Shown: piece by piece, positions 1 through 9,781 of the stretch
Numbering within the stretch: the stretch's first letter is position 1
Layout: each line of letters begins with the position of its first letter
Assembly (NCBI GenBank): GCA_026708265.1
Contig: JAPOVI010000244.1
Location: forward strand, 1-54,141
DNA length: 54,141 bases
Source of the DNA: Acidobacteriota bacterium
Lineage (GTDB): Bacteria; Acidobacteriota; Vicinamibacteria; Vicinamibacterales; UBA8438
Reading direction: 5' to 3'
The notes under the pieces: generated by a model
The model's input: the letters and a program-made list of their open reading frames with translations, nothing else
Databases searched by the model: none
What the model was told of the DNA's origin: nothing
Made by a program: the position numbers and the translations under genes

Positions 1-245
1 GCCCCGGGCGGGGGGCCGGGCAGTGCCCGCACGGGGAAGGGGGCGGGTGGGGGGCTGGGGGGCGATGGACGAGCGGGGCCACGATGACATCCGCCAGTAC
101 CTCACCGTCTAGCACCGGACTGCACGGCGCCGGGCAGCGTGGCCCCGGACCGCGTAGCGCGGGTCCGCACATCCTCGGGTCCGACAGAGCGCCGGCCCTG
201 CCGGGCCGTCGGCGGAGCCCGGCCGCTGGGCTGCCGGGACCGCTC

Positions 246-1058
246 GTGGCCAGGCGGCCGGGCCACGGGCGGTTCACCGTTGAGCGAGCGGGCGGGCGGA
301 GCGTGGTGCGCCGGGCCTACGCGACGAGCCCGTTGCGCCTGCTGACGCCGCGCAACCACGGCCACGCGGCCTGGATCTACACGTCGAGCTACGGCGGCGG
401 GCTGGTCGACGGCGACGACATCGCGGTCGAGGCATCCGTCGGGAGAGGCGCCGCGGCGTTCCTCTCGACGCAGTCGGCCACCAAGGTCTACCGCTCGCCG
501 CGCGGCACGCGGGTGGCGCTCGACGCCGCCGTGGGCGAAGGCGGGTTGCTCGTCGTCGCGCCGGACGCGGTCATCTGCTTCGCGGGGTCCCGCTACCGCC
601 AGGCGCAGCGCATCGCCGTCGCCGCGGGCGGCGGTCTGGTGCTCGTCGACTGGGTGACGTCGGGCCGGCGCGAATCGGGGGAGCGCTGGGTCTTCGAGGA
701 GTACGTCAGCCGCACCGCGGTCCACGTGGAGGGTCGCCTGGTGGTGCACGACGCGGTGGCGCTCCGCCCGTCGGACGGCCCGCTGGCCGAGCGCTTCGGC
801 CGCTACGACGTGCTGGCCGTCGCCGTTCTGGCCGGGCGCAGGCTCGAGGGCGAGAGCGATCGGCTCGACGCGCGCGTGCGGGCCGTGCCGGTGAAGCGGC
901 GGGCGGACCGGCTCGTCGCCTTCTCCCCGCTCGAGCCCGGCGGCGGCGTCCTGCGCGTCGCGGGCCGCACGGTGGAGGACGTCGACGGCGTGCTCCGCGA
1001 CCTGCTCGGCTTTGTGCCCCGGCTGCTCGGCGACAGCCCGTGGGCGCGGAAATGGTAG
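246..1058 (+). CDS. ureD: Urease accessory protein UreD (UreH)
   Basis: UreD is the scaffold on which UreF and UreG assemble to deliver nickel to apo-urease in the cytoplasm. The family core is plain: an [10 protein letters not shown] strand, [11 protein letters not shown], a GGLVDGDDI motif and a TKVYRSPRG segment. The reading frame is open back to an ATG at 84, but the first ~54 residues are low-complexity Pro/Gly/Arg with weaker third-position GC, and known UreD proteins begin just before the FTVERAGG strand. I therefore prefer the GTG at 246 (270 aa); no clear ribosome binding site marks either start. It is the first gene of the operon and ends 4 bases before ureAB. Confidence 0.9.
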   Translation: MARRPGHGRFTVERAGGRSVVRRAYATSPLRLLTPRNHGHAAWIYTSSYGGGLVDGDDIAVEASVGRGAAAFLSTQSATKVYRSPRGTRVALDAAVGEGGLLVVAPDAVICFAGSRYRQAQRIAVAAGGGLVLVDWVTSGRRESGERWVFEEYVSRTAVHVEGRLVVHDAVALRPSDGPLAERFGRYDVLAVAVLAGRRLEGESDRLDARVRAVPVKRRADRLVAFSPLEPGGGVLRVAGRTVEDVDGVLRDLLGFVPRLLGDSPWARKW

Positions 1059-1062
1059 AGAC

Positions 1063-1824
1063 ATGCACCTCACGCCACGCGAGGTCGACAAGCTGGTCCT
1101 GCACCAGGCCGGGTTCCTCGCCCAGAAGCGCCTGGCCCGCGGCCTCAGGCTGAACTACGTCGAGGCGGTCGCACTGATCGCGACGCAGCTCCTCGAGCTC
1201 ATCCGGGACGGCCGCTCGGTGGCCGAGTTGATGGACCTCGGCCGCCGCTTCCTGGGGACGGCGGACGTGCTCGACGGCATCGCGGAGATGGTCGACGAGG
1301 TGCAGGTGGAGGGGACGTTCCCGGACGGGACGAAGCTGGTCACCGTCCACCACCCGATCGTCGCGGAGCGCGGGGACCGCGCCCTGGCGCTCTACGGGAG
1401 CTTCCTCGAGCCCCTGGCGGCCGCGGCGGGGACGGAAGCGGCGGCGACCGGGCGGCCGGCGGTGGGACGGCCCGCGTCGGCCACGTCCGGCCCGCCGGGC
1501 GAGGTCGTGACCGCCGAGGGGGAGATCACCCTGAACGACGGCCGCGAGACGATCGCGCTGAGCGTCTCGAACACGGGCGATCGGCCGATCCAGGTCGGAA
1601 GCCACTATCACTTCTTCGAGACGAACCGCGCCCTGGCCTTCGATCGGCGGGCCGCCTACGGGCACCGGCTCGACATCCCCGCGGGCACGGCGGTCCGGTT
1701 CGAGCCGGGGGAGAGCAGGACGGTGCGGCTGGTCCCGATTGCCGGCGACCGCATCGTCCGCGGCGGGAATGCCTGGGCGAGCGGCCCGGTCGTCGAGGGG
1801 CGCGACCTGGGGAGCTGGGAGTAG
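1063..1824 (+). CDS. ureAB: Urease gamma-beta fusion subunit (UreA-UreB)
   Basis: This is a structural subunit of urease (urea to ammonia and carbamate). Residues 1-100 are the gamma subunit ([45 protein letters not shown]). A ~40-residue Ala/Gly/Pro linker follows, and residues ~150-253 are the beta subunit ([39 protein letters not shown]). Gamma and beta are separate proteins in most bacteria; fusions occur in Helicobacter and sporadically elsewhere. The ATG at 1063 opens exactly at the gamma N-terminus, so an in-frame start further upstream at 1012 is not used. It is spaced 4 bases from ureD and 2 from ureC, which implies cotranscription. Confidence 0.95.
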   Translation: MHLTPREVDKLVLHQAGFLAQKRLARGLRLNYVEAVALIATQLLELIRDGRSVAELMDLGRRFLGTADVLDGIAEMVDEVQVEGTFPDGTKLVTVHHPIVAERGDRALALYGSFLEPLAAAAGTEAAATGRPAVGRPASATSGPPGEVVTAEGEITLNDGRETIALSVSNTGDRPIQVGSHYHFFETNRALAFDRRAAYGHRLDIPAGTAVRFEPGESRTVRLVPIAGDRIVRGGNAWASGPVVEGRDLGSWE

Positions 1825-1826
1825 TC

Positions 1827-3542
<1,716 letters not shown>

Positions 3543-3549
3543 TCGCACG

Positions 3550-4206
3550 ATGTCCGACTGGCTCGCGTGGCAGATCGTCGACTCGGCGTTCCCGGTCGGC
3601 GTGTTCGCGCACTCCTGGGGGCTGGAGGCGGCGTGGCAGGCCGGCCACGTCGACGGCGAGGCGGCGCTGCGCCGGTTCGTGGGGGAGTCGATTCAGCAGG
3701 CAGGATGGGGCGCGCTCCCGCTCCTGACCGCCGCGCATCGCAGCCCGGAACGGCTGGAGGAACTCGACGCCCTGAACCACGCGTTCCTCACCAACGGCGT
3801 CGCCAACCGGGCCAGCCGCGTGCAGGGGCGCACGCTCGCTGCCACCGCGGCCCGCGTCTGGCCTTCGGCGGCGATGACCGAGCTGAACGCGCGCGCGGAG
3901 GGCATCCGGTCCCACGTGGCGCCGCTCACCGGCGTCGTTTTCCGCACGCTCGGGCTGGCGGAGGACGTCGCGCAGCGGGCCGTGCTCTACGGGGCCGCGC
4001 GCGGCATCCTCTCGGCCGCGGTGCGCCTCGGCATCGTGGGCAGCTACCGGGCGCAACGCATGCAGCACGAGGCGGCGGCCGAGCTCGACGCGACGCTCGA
4101 GCGGTGCCGGGGGCTGGCGGCGGAGGAGATCTGCCAGACGGCGCCGGTCCTCGATCTGCTGCAGGGCGCCCACGACCGGCTGTATTCGAGACTCTTCCAA
4201 TCGTAG
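3550..4206 (+). CDS. ureF: Urease accessory protein UreF
   Basis: All-helical accessory protein that bridges UreD and UreG during nickel insertion and gates UreG GTPase activity. It has family features: WQIVDSAFPVGVFAHSWGLE at the N-terminus, a conserved helix ending LTNGVANRASRVQG, and a C-terminal segment with IVGSYRAQRMQHEA. The length of 218 aa is normal. It begins 7 bases after the ureC stop. A 90-base non-coding gap separates it from ureG, larger than any other gap in the operon; no ureE lies there. Confidence 0.92.
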   Translation: MSDWLAWQIVDSAFPVGVFAHSWGLEAAWQAGHVDGEAALRRFVGESIQQAGWGALPLLTAAHRSPERLEELDALNHAFLTNGVANRASRVQGRTLAATAARVWPSAAMTELNARAEGIRSHVAPLTGVVFRTLGLAEDVAQRAVLYGAARGILSAAVRLGIVGSYRAQRMQHEAAAELDATLERCRGLAAEEICQTAPVLDLLQGAHDRLYSRLFQS

Positions 4207-4296
4207 GAGGACGAGTGCCGGTCGATCCGGCCACCCGGTGCGAGCGGCAGAGACCTCGAGTTTCTTCGTGGCTTGCCTTGTAAGGGGGATTCCGTG

Positions 4297-5019
4297 ATGC
4301 GCGACAGATTCGCAGGCCCGCACCGCCACCACGACCCGGCCGGGAAGGCCGCGGCGGGACCGGGTCTCTTCGAGGAGCGCGACGGGCCGCACGCCCGCGA
4401 CTATGGGCGCCGCGCGTTCACGGTGGGCATCGGCGGGCCCGTGGGCAGCGGCAAGACGGCGCTGCTCCTTGCCTTGTGCCGCAAGCTCCGCGACCGCTAC
4501 AGCCTGGGCGTCGTGACCAATGACATCTTCACCCGGGAGGACGGCGAGTTCCTCGTGCGCCACGAGGCGCTCGAGACCCGGCGCATCACCGCGGTCGAGA
4601 CCGGCGGCTGCCCCCACACCGCCGTCCGCGACGACGTGAGCCAGAACCTCGACGCCCTGCTGCAGCTCATGGCGGCGGTGCGCCCCGAGCTGCTCTTCGT
4701 CGAGAGCGGCGGCGACAACCTCGCCGCCCAGTTCAGCCGCGAGCTCGCCGACTTCACCATCTACGTCATCGACGTCTCCGGCGGCGACAAGATCCCCCGC
4801 AAGGGAGGTCCCGGCATAACGCAGTCCGACCTGCTGGTCATCAACAAGACCGACCTCGCGGAGCTGATCGGCGCCGACCTCGACGTCATGGCCCGCGACT
4901 CCCGCCGCATGCGCGGCGACGGCCCCTTCCTGTTCGCCCAGGTGACCAACGGCGTAGGCGTCGACGCCGTCACCGACGCGGTGGTGGCAGGTCTGGAGGC
5001 CACGCGGGCGGAGCCCTGA
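4297..5019 (+). CDS. ureG: Urease accessory GTPase UreG
   Basis: SIMIBI-class GTPase that powers nickel transfer to urease. Motifs in order: a short His-rich N-terminus (HRHHD), the P-loop [24 protein letters not shown], the metal-binding CPH in [42 protein letters not shown], and the guanine-specificity motif NKTD. The ATG at 4297 is chosen because an AAGGGGG ribosome binding site lies 8 bases upstream; a TTG at 4273 and a GTG at 4294 are in frame. It is the last gene of the urease operon, and downstream lies helicase debris. Confidence 0.96.
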   Translation: MRDRFAGPHRHHDPAGKAAAGPGLFEERDGPHARDYGRRAFTVGIGGPVGSGKTALLLALCRKLRDRYSLGVVTNDIFTREDGEFLVRHEALETRRITAVETGGCPHTAVRDDVSQNLDALLQLMAAVRPELLFVESGGDNLAAQFSRELADFTIYVIDVSGGDKIPRKGGPGITQSDLLVINKTDLAELIGADLDVMARDSRRMRGDGPFLFAQVTNGVGVDAVTDAVVAGLEATRAEP

Positions 5020-5093
5020 CGGCGCGGCCAGGCGGAGCTTCGGGAGGGGGGAGACATGGCCCTGTTGCGCCGGGTGCAGAGGGTCCCCATTCC

Positions 5094-5557
5094 ACGGGCG
5101 GGCACGTCTTCATCACCGGCAAGGCGGGAACAACGAACGGGTGGGGCCTGACAGGGCATCGGCCATCTGTCTCGCAGCCTTCAAAGCGGCGGCGGGTCAG
5201 GTCAACAGCGCGAAGCTCAACCATTTGGACGGAGGACCTGCGACTTCCCACGCCGAGATCCAGGGCGATTTTCATAAGGACTACTACCCGACGGAAGTGA
5301 GGCTCGTGTTCAAGGCCGGCGCCCAGGTCATGCTGGTGAACAATGACGCCGCGGGGCGCTGGGTCAACGGGACCGTCGGTACGATCGAATCGATCGACGG
5401 ACGCGACCGGTGGGTCCGGATTCGACTTCAGGAGAATGGTCGGCTCGTTGACGTTGGGCCGTATACATGGGAGCGCGTGCGCTTCGCGCTGAAGAACGGG
5501 GCGATCGCGACCGAGAAGACCGGCTCGTTCACGCAGTTGCCGTTTCGGGCAGCCTGA
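5094..5557 (+). pseudogene. Remnant of a Pif1/RecD-like helicase with its core deleted
   Basis: Two pieces of one helicase can be read in different frames. At 5094-5132 the translation TGGHVFITGKAGT looks like the start of a Walker A motif, which then breaks off where GKST would be expected. From about 5150 another frame gives ASAICLAAFKAAAGQ and, further on, FKAGAQVMLVNNDAAGRWVNG. The latter resembles the segment near the C-terminus of Pif1-type helicases that I recall. Everything between, including Walker B and the helicase motifs, is missing. The C-terminal part alone could be read as a 138-aa ORF from 5141, but it has no ribosome binding site and no catalytic motif. Most likely the scar of an internal deletion. 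Confidence 0.6.
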
Positions 5558-5586
5558 GTCCCTCCGGAGTCGCACGGCCGCGGGTT

Positions 5587-6123
5587 CTACGAAGCCGCGG
5601 CAAGTATCCGGAGCCAGAGTGCCCTGCACGGAGCTGGAAGGTCCTGGATGTCACCGCTGACGTCCGTGACGAGGGTGCCCCGATCCGGGCCGGCCAGCAA
5701 CTGCTCGATGTCCCAGGCATCCTGCGAGCCGCCGGCGAACAGTTTGAGTAGCACGAGGTCTCGGGCCAGGGCGGTCGGCAGAAGCGTGCCGCCGGAGAGC
5801 GCTGGCTCGGCGCGGTCCAGCAGGCGATGCTGCCAGCGGTGACGCCCGACAAGGAGATCGACTGGACGCTGGCCTGCCTGATCGAAGCGGATCACCCCGG
5901 CGAGCGGGTCGTCGGCGTCGCCGCGCGCTACCGACACGTTCACGCCGGAGTCCGAGAGCCGTTCCCATCTCGTGCCGTCGATACAGTCGGCCGACAGCGT
6001 GAGCAGGTCGATGTCGCGAGTCGAGCGGGCGATGCCGTGGACTGCCATTGCCGCGGCGCCGATCACCGCGTATCGTGCCCCAGCCTGATCGAGGATGGCG
6101 GCCACACGTTCGACGAGCGTCAC
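5587..6123 (-). CDS. Nucleotidyltransferase-fold protein (AbiEii/DUF6036-like)
   Basis: Predicted minimal nucleotidyltransferase of 178 aa. The core reads YAVIGAAAMAVHGIARSTRD followed by IDLLT, so the conserved small-residue motif and the D-x-D metal site are present. A C-terminal ALARDLVLLKLFAGGSQDAW and DIEQLL segment is typical of AbiEii/DUF6036-like proteins. The GTG start at 6123 overlaps the TGA of the upstream small gene (GTGA), which argues for translational coupling and excludes the longer frame that reaches 6357. The arrangement of a small basic protein followed by a nucleotidyltransferase resembles toxin-antitoxin operons. Function in this organism is unknown. Confidence 0.75.
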   Translation of the reverse strand: MTLVERVAAILDQAGARYAVIGAAAMAVHGIARSTRDIDLLTLSADCIDGTRWERLSDSGVNVSVARGDADDPLAGVIRFDQAGQRPVDLLVGRHRWQHRLLDRAEPALSGGTLLPTALARDLVLLKLFAGGSQDAWDIEQLLAGPDRGTLVTDVSGDIQDLPAPCRALWLRILAAAS

Positions 6124-6287
6124 CCGATGATCCGTTCCATGCACGCGCTCGGCCGCCGGGTGGCCTGCCGCCGGCGCTGCAGAAGTCGGATGGCGGTCGA
6201 CCGGTCCAGCCCGTGCGTGGCGCGAAAGGACGTAAGGTCGTCGTCGCCTAGTCGAAACGCGAGGGCGAGACGTTCCTCGCTGGTCAT
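6120..6287 (-). CDS. Small protein coupled to the nucleotidyltransferase (antitoxin-like)
   Basis: A 55-aa protein beginning MTSEERLALAFRLGDDDL and containing HGLDRSTAIRLLQRRRQ, a short helix-rich and basic C-terminal half. Its last codon overlaps the nucleotidyltransferase start by four bases. An in-frame GTG at 6341 would add 18 residues; neither start has a strong ribosome binding site. Small proteins of this pattern often precede AbiEii-like nucleotidyltransferases. A role as partner or antitoxin is inferred from this arrangement only. Confidence 0.6.
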   Translation of the reverse strand: MTSEERLALAFRLGDDDLTSFRATHGLDRSTAIRLLQRRRQATRRPSACMERIIG

Positions 6288-6704
6288 GCTTCGAACTTGG
6301 GCATTGTCTCGCGCGCGAAGGACGGAGGCGATCGATTCCACAAAGCGAGTGTAGCAACCGCGTCTGGACGGGGCCACGCTCTGCTCACCCCATCGGCTGG
6401 CAACCGGGCGCGCGAACGCCGCGTGGCACCGCGCCGAGCTACACCGCTGGCGGACGGAGCAGACGGGCAGGGCCGGGAACACCGCCGCGCAGGATACTTC
6501 GCACTCAGTCGCGTTTGTGCTTGACAGCCCCTTCCGGGCCGTTCTGTTCTTCGTCTGCGACGCCAACAGGAATGACCGTCAGGCCGTCTCTCCGCCCGTC
6601 GCCGGCCCGATCTCGCCCCGAGGGTCGTCGAATGTCGAAACGGCCGTCGAGAAGCCCGCAGATGACATCCTAAGTGCTTGTGTAATAGGGAGTTATAATG
6701 AGGA
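6288..6704. other. Intergenic stretch between divergent genes
   Basis: About 400 bases without a convincing gene, between the minus-strand nucleotidyltransferase pair and the plus-strand HNH gene. It should hold the promoters of both. A perfect TATAAT occurs at 6694-6699, just before the ATG at 6705, but no -35 box sits at the right distance. If it is used, the HNH transcript would be nearly leaderless. Nothing else is recognisable. Confidence 0.4.
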
Positions 6705-8420
6705 ATGACCTTCGCCGATCATTCTGTTCCGTCCTCTTCCTGCGCGCATCTTCCGGCCACTGCCGCATCGTCCGGCGTGCCGGCGGCTCTAGCGGCCGAG
6801 CCGACACCTGACGACGCCCAGGCGAGACTCGAACAGCTCGGCGACCGCATCGCCGAGCTCTCCGCCCGTATCCAGTCCGCCACCTGGGAGCTGCTGATGC
6901 TGATCCGCGACTTCGACGCGGAGAACGGCTGGAGCGGCTGCCTGACCTGCGCGCAGTGGCTGAGCTGGCGGACCGGGCTCGCCCCAGGTCCCGCCCGCGA
7001 GCACGTCCGCGTGGCGCGCGCACTTGGGGAGCTGCCGAAGCTGAGCGACGCCATGCGCCGCGGACGGATCTCCTACTCGAAGGTACGGGCCGTTACCCGC
7101 GTGGCCACGCCCGAGAACGAGCAGCGCCTGCTCGACGTCGCCCTCGCCGGCACGGCGGAGCACGTCGAGCAGATCGCCCGCTCTTGGCGTCGCGTCGACC
7201 GTGCCGCAGAGCAGGCCGAGGAGCAGCGGCAGGATCGGAATCGCTCGCTCCGGACGTGGGTCGCCGACGACGGGATGGTCGTCGTGCGGGGGCGGCTGAC
7301 ACCGGAGGTCGGAGCGGTGCTTCGGCGGGCGTTGGAGGCGGCGTGCGACGAGGCGCGGCGCGAGCCGGCGGCGGAGGGTGACGGAGCGACCGCGGGTGAC
7401 GGATCCGCCGCCGCGGGTGCCGTCGACGAGCAGCCGACACTCGCGCAGCGGCAGGCGGACGCGATCGGGATGGTGGCGGAGGCGGCGCTCGCGGGCGGGC
7501 TCGACAGCGGCACAGCCGGCGACCGCTACCAAGTGGTACTGCACGTCGACGCGGAGGCACTGACCGAACCGCGAGGCGTTCCCGCTGGAACGTCGGCCGG
7601 CGCCGCGGCCGGACCCGGGCACCAGAGTCCTGGCAGGCGCGCTCCCGCAGAGACGTCGGCCGGCGTGGTCGGACCCGGGCGGGAGATGCCCGGCGGGTAC
7701 GTTCCGGCGGGAACACCGGACGACGACTCCGGCCAGTCCGGGGCCGGGCGGCGAACGGGCGGCAGGCGATGGCGCCGGACGTCCGGTCCGTGTCCGGGTG
7801 CTCGCCCCGCGCCGTCCGCAGCCGTGGCACCAGGCCCACCCGCCGATCCGCCCGCGGGCAGTCAGACCGTCCTCGACGAGGCGGGCGGCATCCACGTGTC
7901 CGCGGAGACGGCCCGGCGCGTGGCGTGCGACGCCGCGGCGGTCACGATGCGCCACGGCCCCGGCGGCGAGATTCTCGACGTCGGCCGGCGCACGCGCACC
8001 GTGTCGCCCGCGCTGCGCCGGGCCCTGGCCGCCCGCGATCGACAGTGCCGCTTCCCGGGCTGCGGCAACCGTCGCTGCGACGCGCATCACGTCGAACACT
8101 GGGCCGACGGCGGCGCGACAGCACTGGACAACTTGGTCCTGCTCTGTCGCCGTCACCACCGTGCGGTGCACGAGGAGGGCTTCTGCATCACGCGGGACGA
8201 CGCCGGGGCCGTGCAGTTCGTGCGGCCGGACGGGCGGTCGTTGCTGGCGGCGCCCCTGGCGCCGGAATGGGCCGGGGAGGCGCTCGAGCCGACGAACGAG
8301 CGGCTGGCGGAGGACGGGATCGCCATTGACCCACACACGGCAACCCCTGCGTGGGATGGGGAGCGGCTGGACCTCGACTGGGTCATCAGCGTGCTGTGGC
8401 GACGGCGTCGCACCGAGTGA
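6705..8420 (+). CDS. DUF222 / HNH endonuclease domain protein (13E12-like)
   Basis: 571-aa protein. Residues ~45-200 are the helical DUF222 domain (WELLMLIRDFDAENGW, WLSWRTGLAPGPAREHVRVA, RISYSKVRAVTRVA). A C-terminal HNH nuclease follows with CRFPGCGNRRCDAHHVEHWA and the second half LDNLVLLCRRHHRAVHE: two zinc-knuckle Cys pairs and the His-His catalytic pair are intact. The linker between them (~residues 285-390) is expanded by degenerate Pro/Gly/Ala repeats around PAGTSAG / PAETSAG / PAGTP. Such genes occur in many near-copies in actinobacterial and acidobacterial genomes and are often considered mobile. The start is uncertain: an AGGA directly abuts the ATG. Confidence 0.88.
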   Translation: MTFADHSVPSSSCAHLPATAASSGVPAALAAEPTPDDAQARLEQLGDRIAELSARIQSATWELLMLIRDFDAENGWSGCLTCAQWLSWRTGLAPGPAREHVRVARALGELPKLSDAMRRGRISYSKVRAVTRVATPENEQRLLDVALAGTAEHVEQIARSWRRVDRAAEQAEEQRQDRNRSLRTWVADDGMVVVRGRLTPEVGAVLRRALEAACDEARREPAAEGDGATAGDGSAAAGAVDEQPTLAQRQADAIGMVAEAALAGGLDSGTAGDRYQVVLHVDAEALTEPRGVPAGTSAGAAAGPGHQSPGRRAPAETSAGVVGPGREMPGGYVPAGTPDDDSGQSGAGRRTGGRRWRRTSGPCPGARPAPSAAVAPGPPADPPAGSQTVLDEAGGIHVSAETARRVACDAAAVTMRHGPGGEILDVGRRTRTVSPALRRALAARDRQCRFPGCGNRRCDAHHVEHWADGGATALDNLVLLCRRHHRAVHEEGFCITRDDAGAVQFVRPDGRSLLAAPLAPEWAGEALEPTNERLAEDGIAIDPHTATPAWDGERLDLDWVISVLWRRRRTE

Positions 8421-8468
8421 GGCGCCGATCTCCTCCGTGCCGGCGCACTGCCGGGTAGGAGGAGAGCA

Positions 8469-8708
8469 TTGCGCACTCTCGTCGCCGCCGTCGTGCTGCT
8501 GGCCCCGGTCGTCGCCTTCGCGCAGACCAGCGACGCTGGCGTCACCTTCATTCCGGCCCGGTTCCAATACCTCGGCGAGCCGCCCGTCTGCTGTCCGGCA
8601 TCCGGCTGGCTGCGGGTCGGCTTCGGTGCTGGGTTCCGCTTCTGGGGCGGCCGCCACGACATCATGAACGCGTGGCGTCCTTGCGTGCTGTGGCGGCGTG
8701 GTCCATGA
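8469..8708 (+). CDS. Short putative secreted protein, possibly a remnant
   Basis: A 79-aa reading frame from a TTG at 8469, preceded by a strong GGAGGAGAG ribosome binding site. It begins with a convincing signal peptide (MRTLVAAVVLLAPVVAFAQ, probable cleavage after AFA or AQT). The mature part contains VTFIPARFQYLGEPPVCCP and a Gly/Phe-rich stretch, then degenerates into Arg/Trp-rich sequence. The signal and ribosome binding site look genuine, while the C-terminus looks truncated. I do not recognise the family. Confidence 0.4.
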   Translation: MRTLVAAVVLLAPVVAFAQTSDAGVTFIPARFQYLGEPPVCCPASGWLRVGFGAGFRFWGGRHDIMNAWRPCVLWRRGP

Positions 8709-8739
8709 TGGGGCGCGGGAGAGACTCGGAGGGGGGCAG

Positions 8740-9774
8740 ATGATGAATCGAGGTGTCGCGGCGGTGTTCGTCGTGGTCGCGGTCGTGGCGCTGACGCCGC
8801 TGGTCGCTGCGGCGCAGTCGACGGAAGTGCCCCGCACGCCGTGGGGCGATCCGGATCTGCAGGGGGTCTGGAACAACGGCACCATCACGCCGATGGAACG
8901 TCCCGAAGAGCTGGCGGACAAGGAGTTCCTGACGGAGGAAGAAGCGGCCAACCTCCAGCAGGAGAGGATCGCCCACAACGAGCGCCTCTTGCTCCGGCCC
9001 GCGCGGCGAACTGAGGCCGGCGGCAACGTGGACCGGGGAGAGGACGGGGCACCGGGCTTCTACAACAATCTGTGGCTGGACTATGGCACGACCACGACGG
9101 GGCGCACGTCGATCGTCATCGATCCGCAGAACGGGAGGCTGCCCGCCCTGACGCCGGAGGCGCACGCGAGGCAGACGTCGCCGGAGGCGCAGCGGCTCCG
9201 GGCCGTGGCGGCCGGACGCAGCCCCGCCGCCGGGCCGGAGGAGATGCCACTGGCCTTCCGGTGCATCTGGTACCGGGGGATCCCCTCGCTGCCCAGCGGG
9301 TACAACAACCACTATCACATCGTGCAGAACCCCGACTGGGTGGCGATTCTGCAGGAGCACATCCACGAGGTTCGCTACATCCCCCTGGACGGGCGTCCCC
9401 ATATCTCGCCCGCCATTCGGCAGTACGCGGGGGACTCGCGCGGCTACTGGGACGGCAACACGCTGGTGGTCGAGACGACCAACTTCAGGGACCGGACCAT
9501 CATCCGCAAGGTCCCCGGACGTCTCACCGAGGACTTGCACGTGGTCGAGCGCTACACGCGCACCGGTCCCGACACGCTCGACTGGGAGTTCACGGTGACA
9601 GATCCCGGGACGTGGACGCGCTCCTGGACGGGCTCACTGCCCATGGCGCGCACCGACGATCCGATGTTCGAGTATTCGTGTCACGAAGGGAACTACGGGC
9701 TCTACAACGCCCTCACCGGCTCCCGCGCCACGGAGAGAGCCGCCGCGGAAGCCGCGACGCAGGGCTCGAAGTAG
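8740..9774 (+). CDS. Secreted PWGxPDLQGxW-family protein, copy 1
   Basis: 344-aa exported protein of unknown function, one of six paralogues in this window (others at 27442, 28447, 29729, 33569 and 34934). The signal peptide (MMNRGVAAVFVVVAVVALTP ...AAAQS) is followed by the hallmark TPWGDPDLQGVWNN. Later come GRTSIVIDPQNGRLPALTPE, the dense block GDSRGYWDGNTLVVETTNF, a TLDWEFTVTDPGTW strand and a terminal EYSCHEGNYGLYNAL. Strong GGAGGGGGG ribosome binding site before adjacent ATG codons at 8740 and 8743. The regular D-P-x-T-W and C-H-E-G-N-Y blocks suggest a periplasmic beta-rich fold; no enzymatic motif is obvious. Confidence 0.8.
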   Translation: MMNRGVAAVFVVVAVVALTPLVAAAQSTEVPRTPWGDPDLQGVWNNGTITPMERPEELADKEFLTEEEAANLQQERIAHNERLLLRPARRTEAGGNVDRGEDGAPGFYNNLWLDYGTTTTGRTSIVIDPQNGRLPALTPEAHARQTSPEAQRLRAVAAGRSPAAGPEEMPLAFRCIWYRGIPSLPSGYNNHYHIVQNPDWVAILQEHIHEVRYIPLDGRPHISPAIRQYAGDSRGYWDGNTLVVETTNFRDRTIIRKVPGRLTEDLHVVERYTRTGPDTLDWEFTVTDPGTWTRSWTGSLPMARTDDPMFEYSCHEGNYGLYNALTGSRATERAAAEAATQGSK

Positions 9775-9781
9775 GCTCGGG

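Noticed and set aside
1..245. Possible regulatory or repeat element in the G-rich left edge
   Set aside because: Only low-complexity G/C runs are visible and the region is cut by the window edge.
6694..6699. Perfect TATAAT before the DUF222-HNH gene as a promoter
   Set aside because: No -35 box at 16-18 bases and it overlaps the ribosome binding site region; kept only as a note in the spacer entry.
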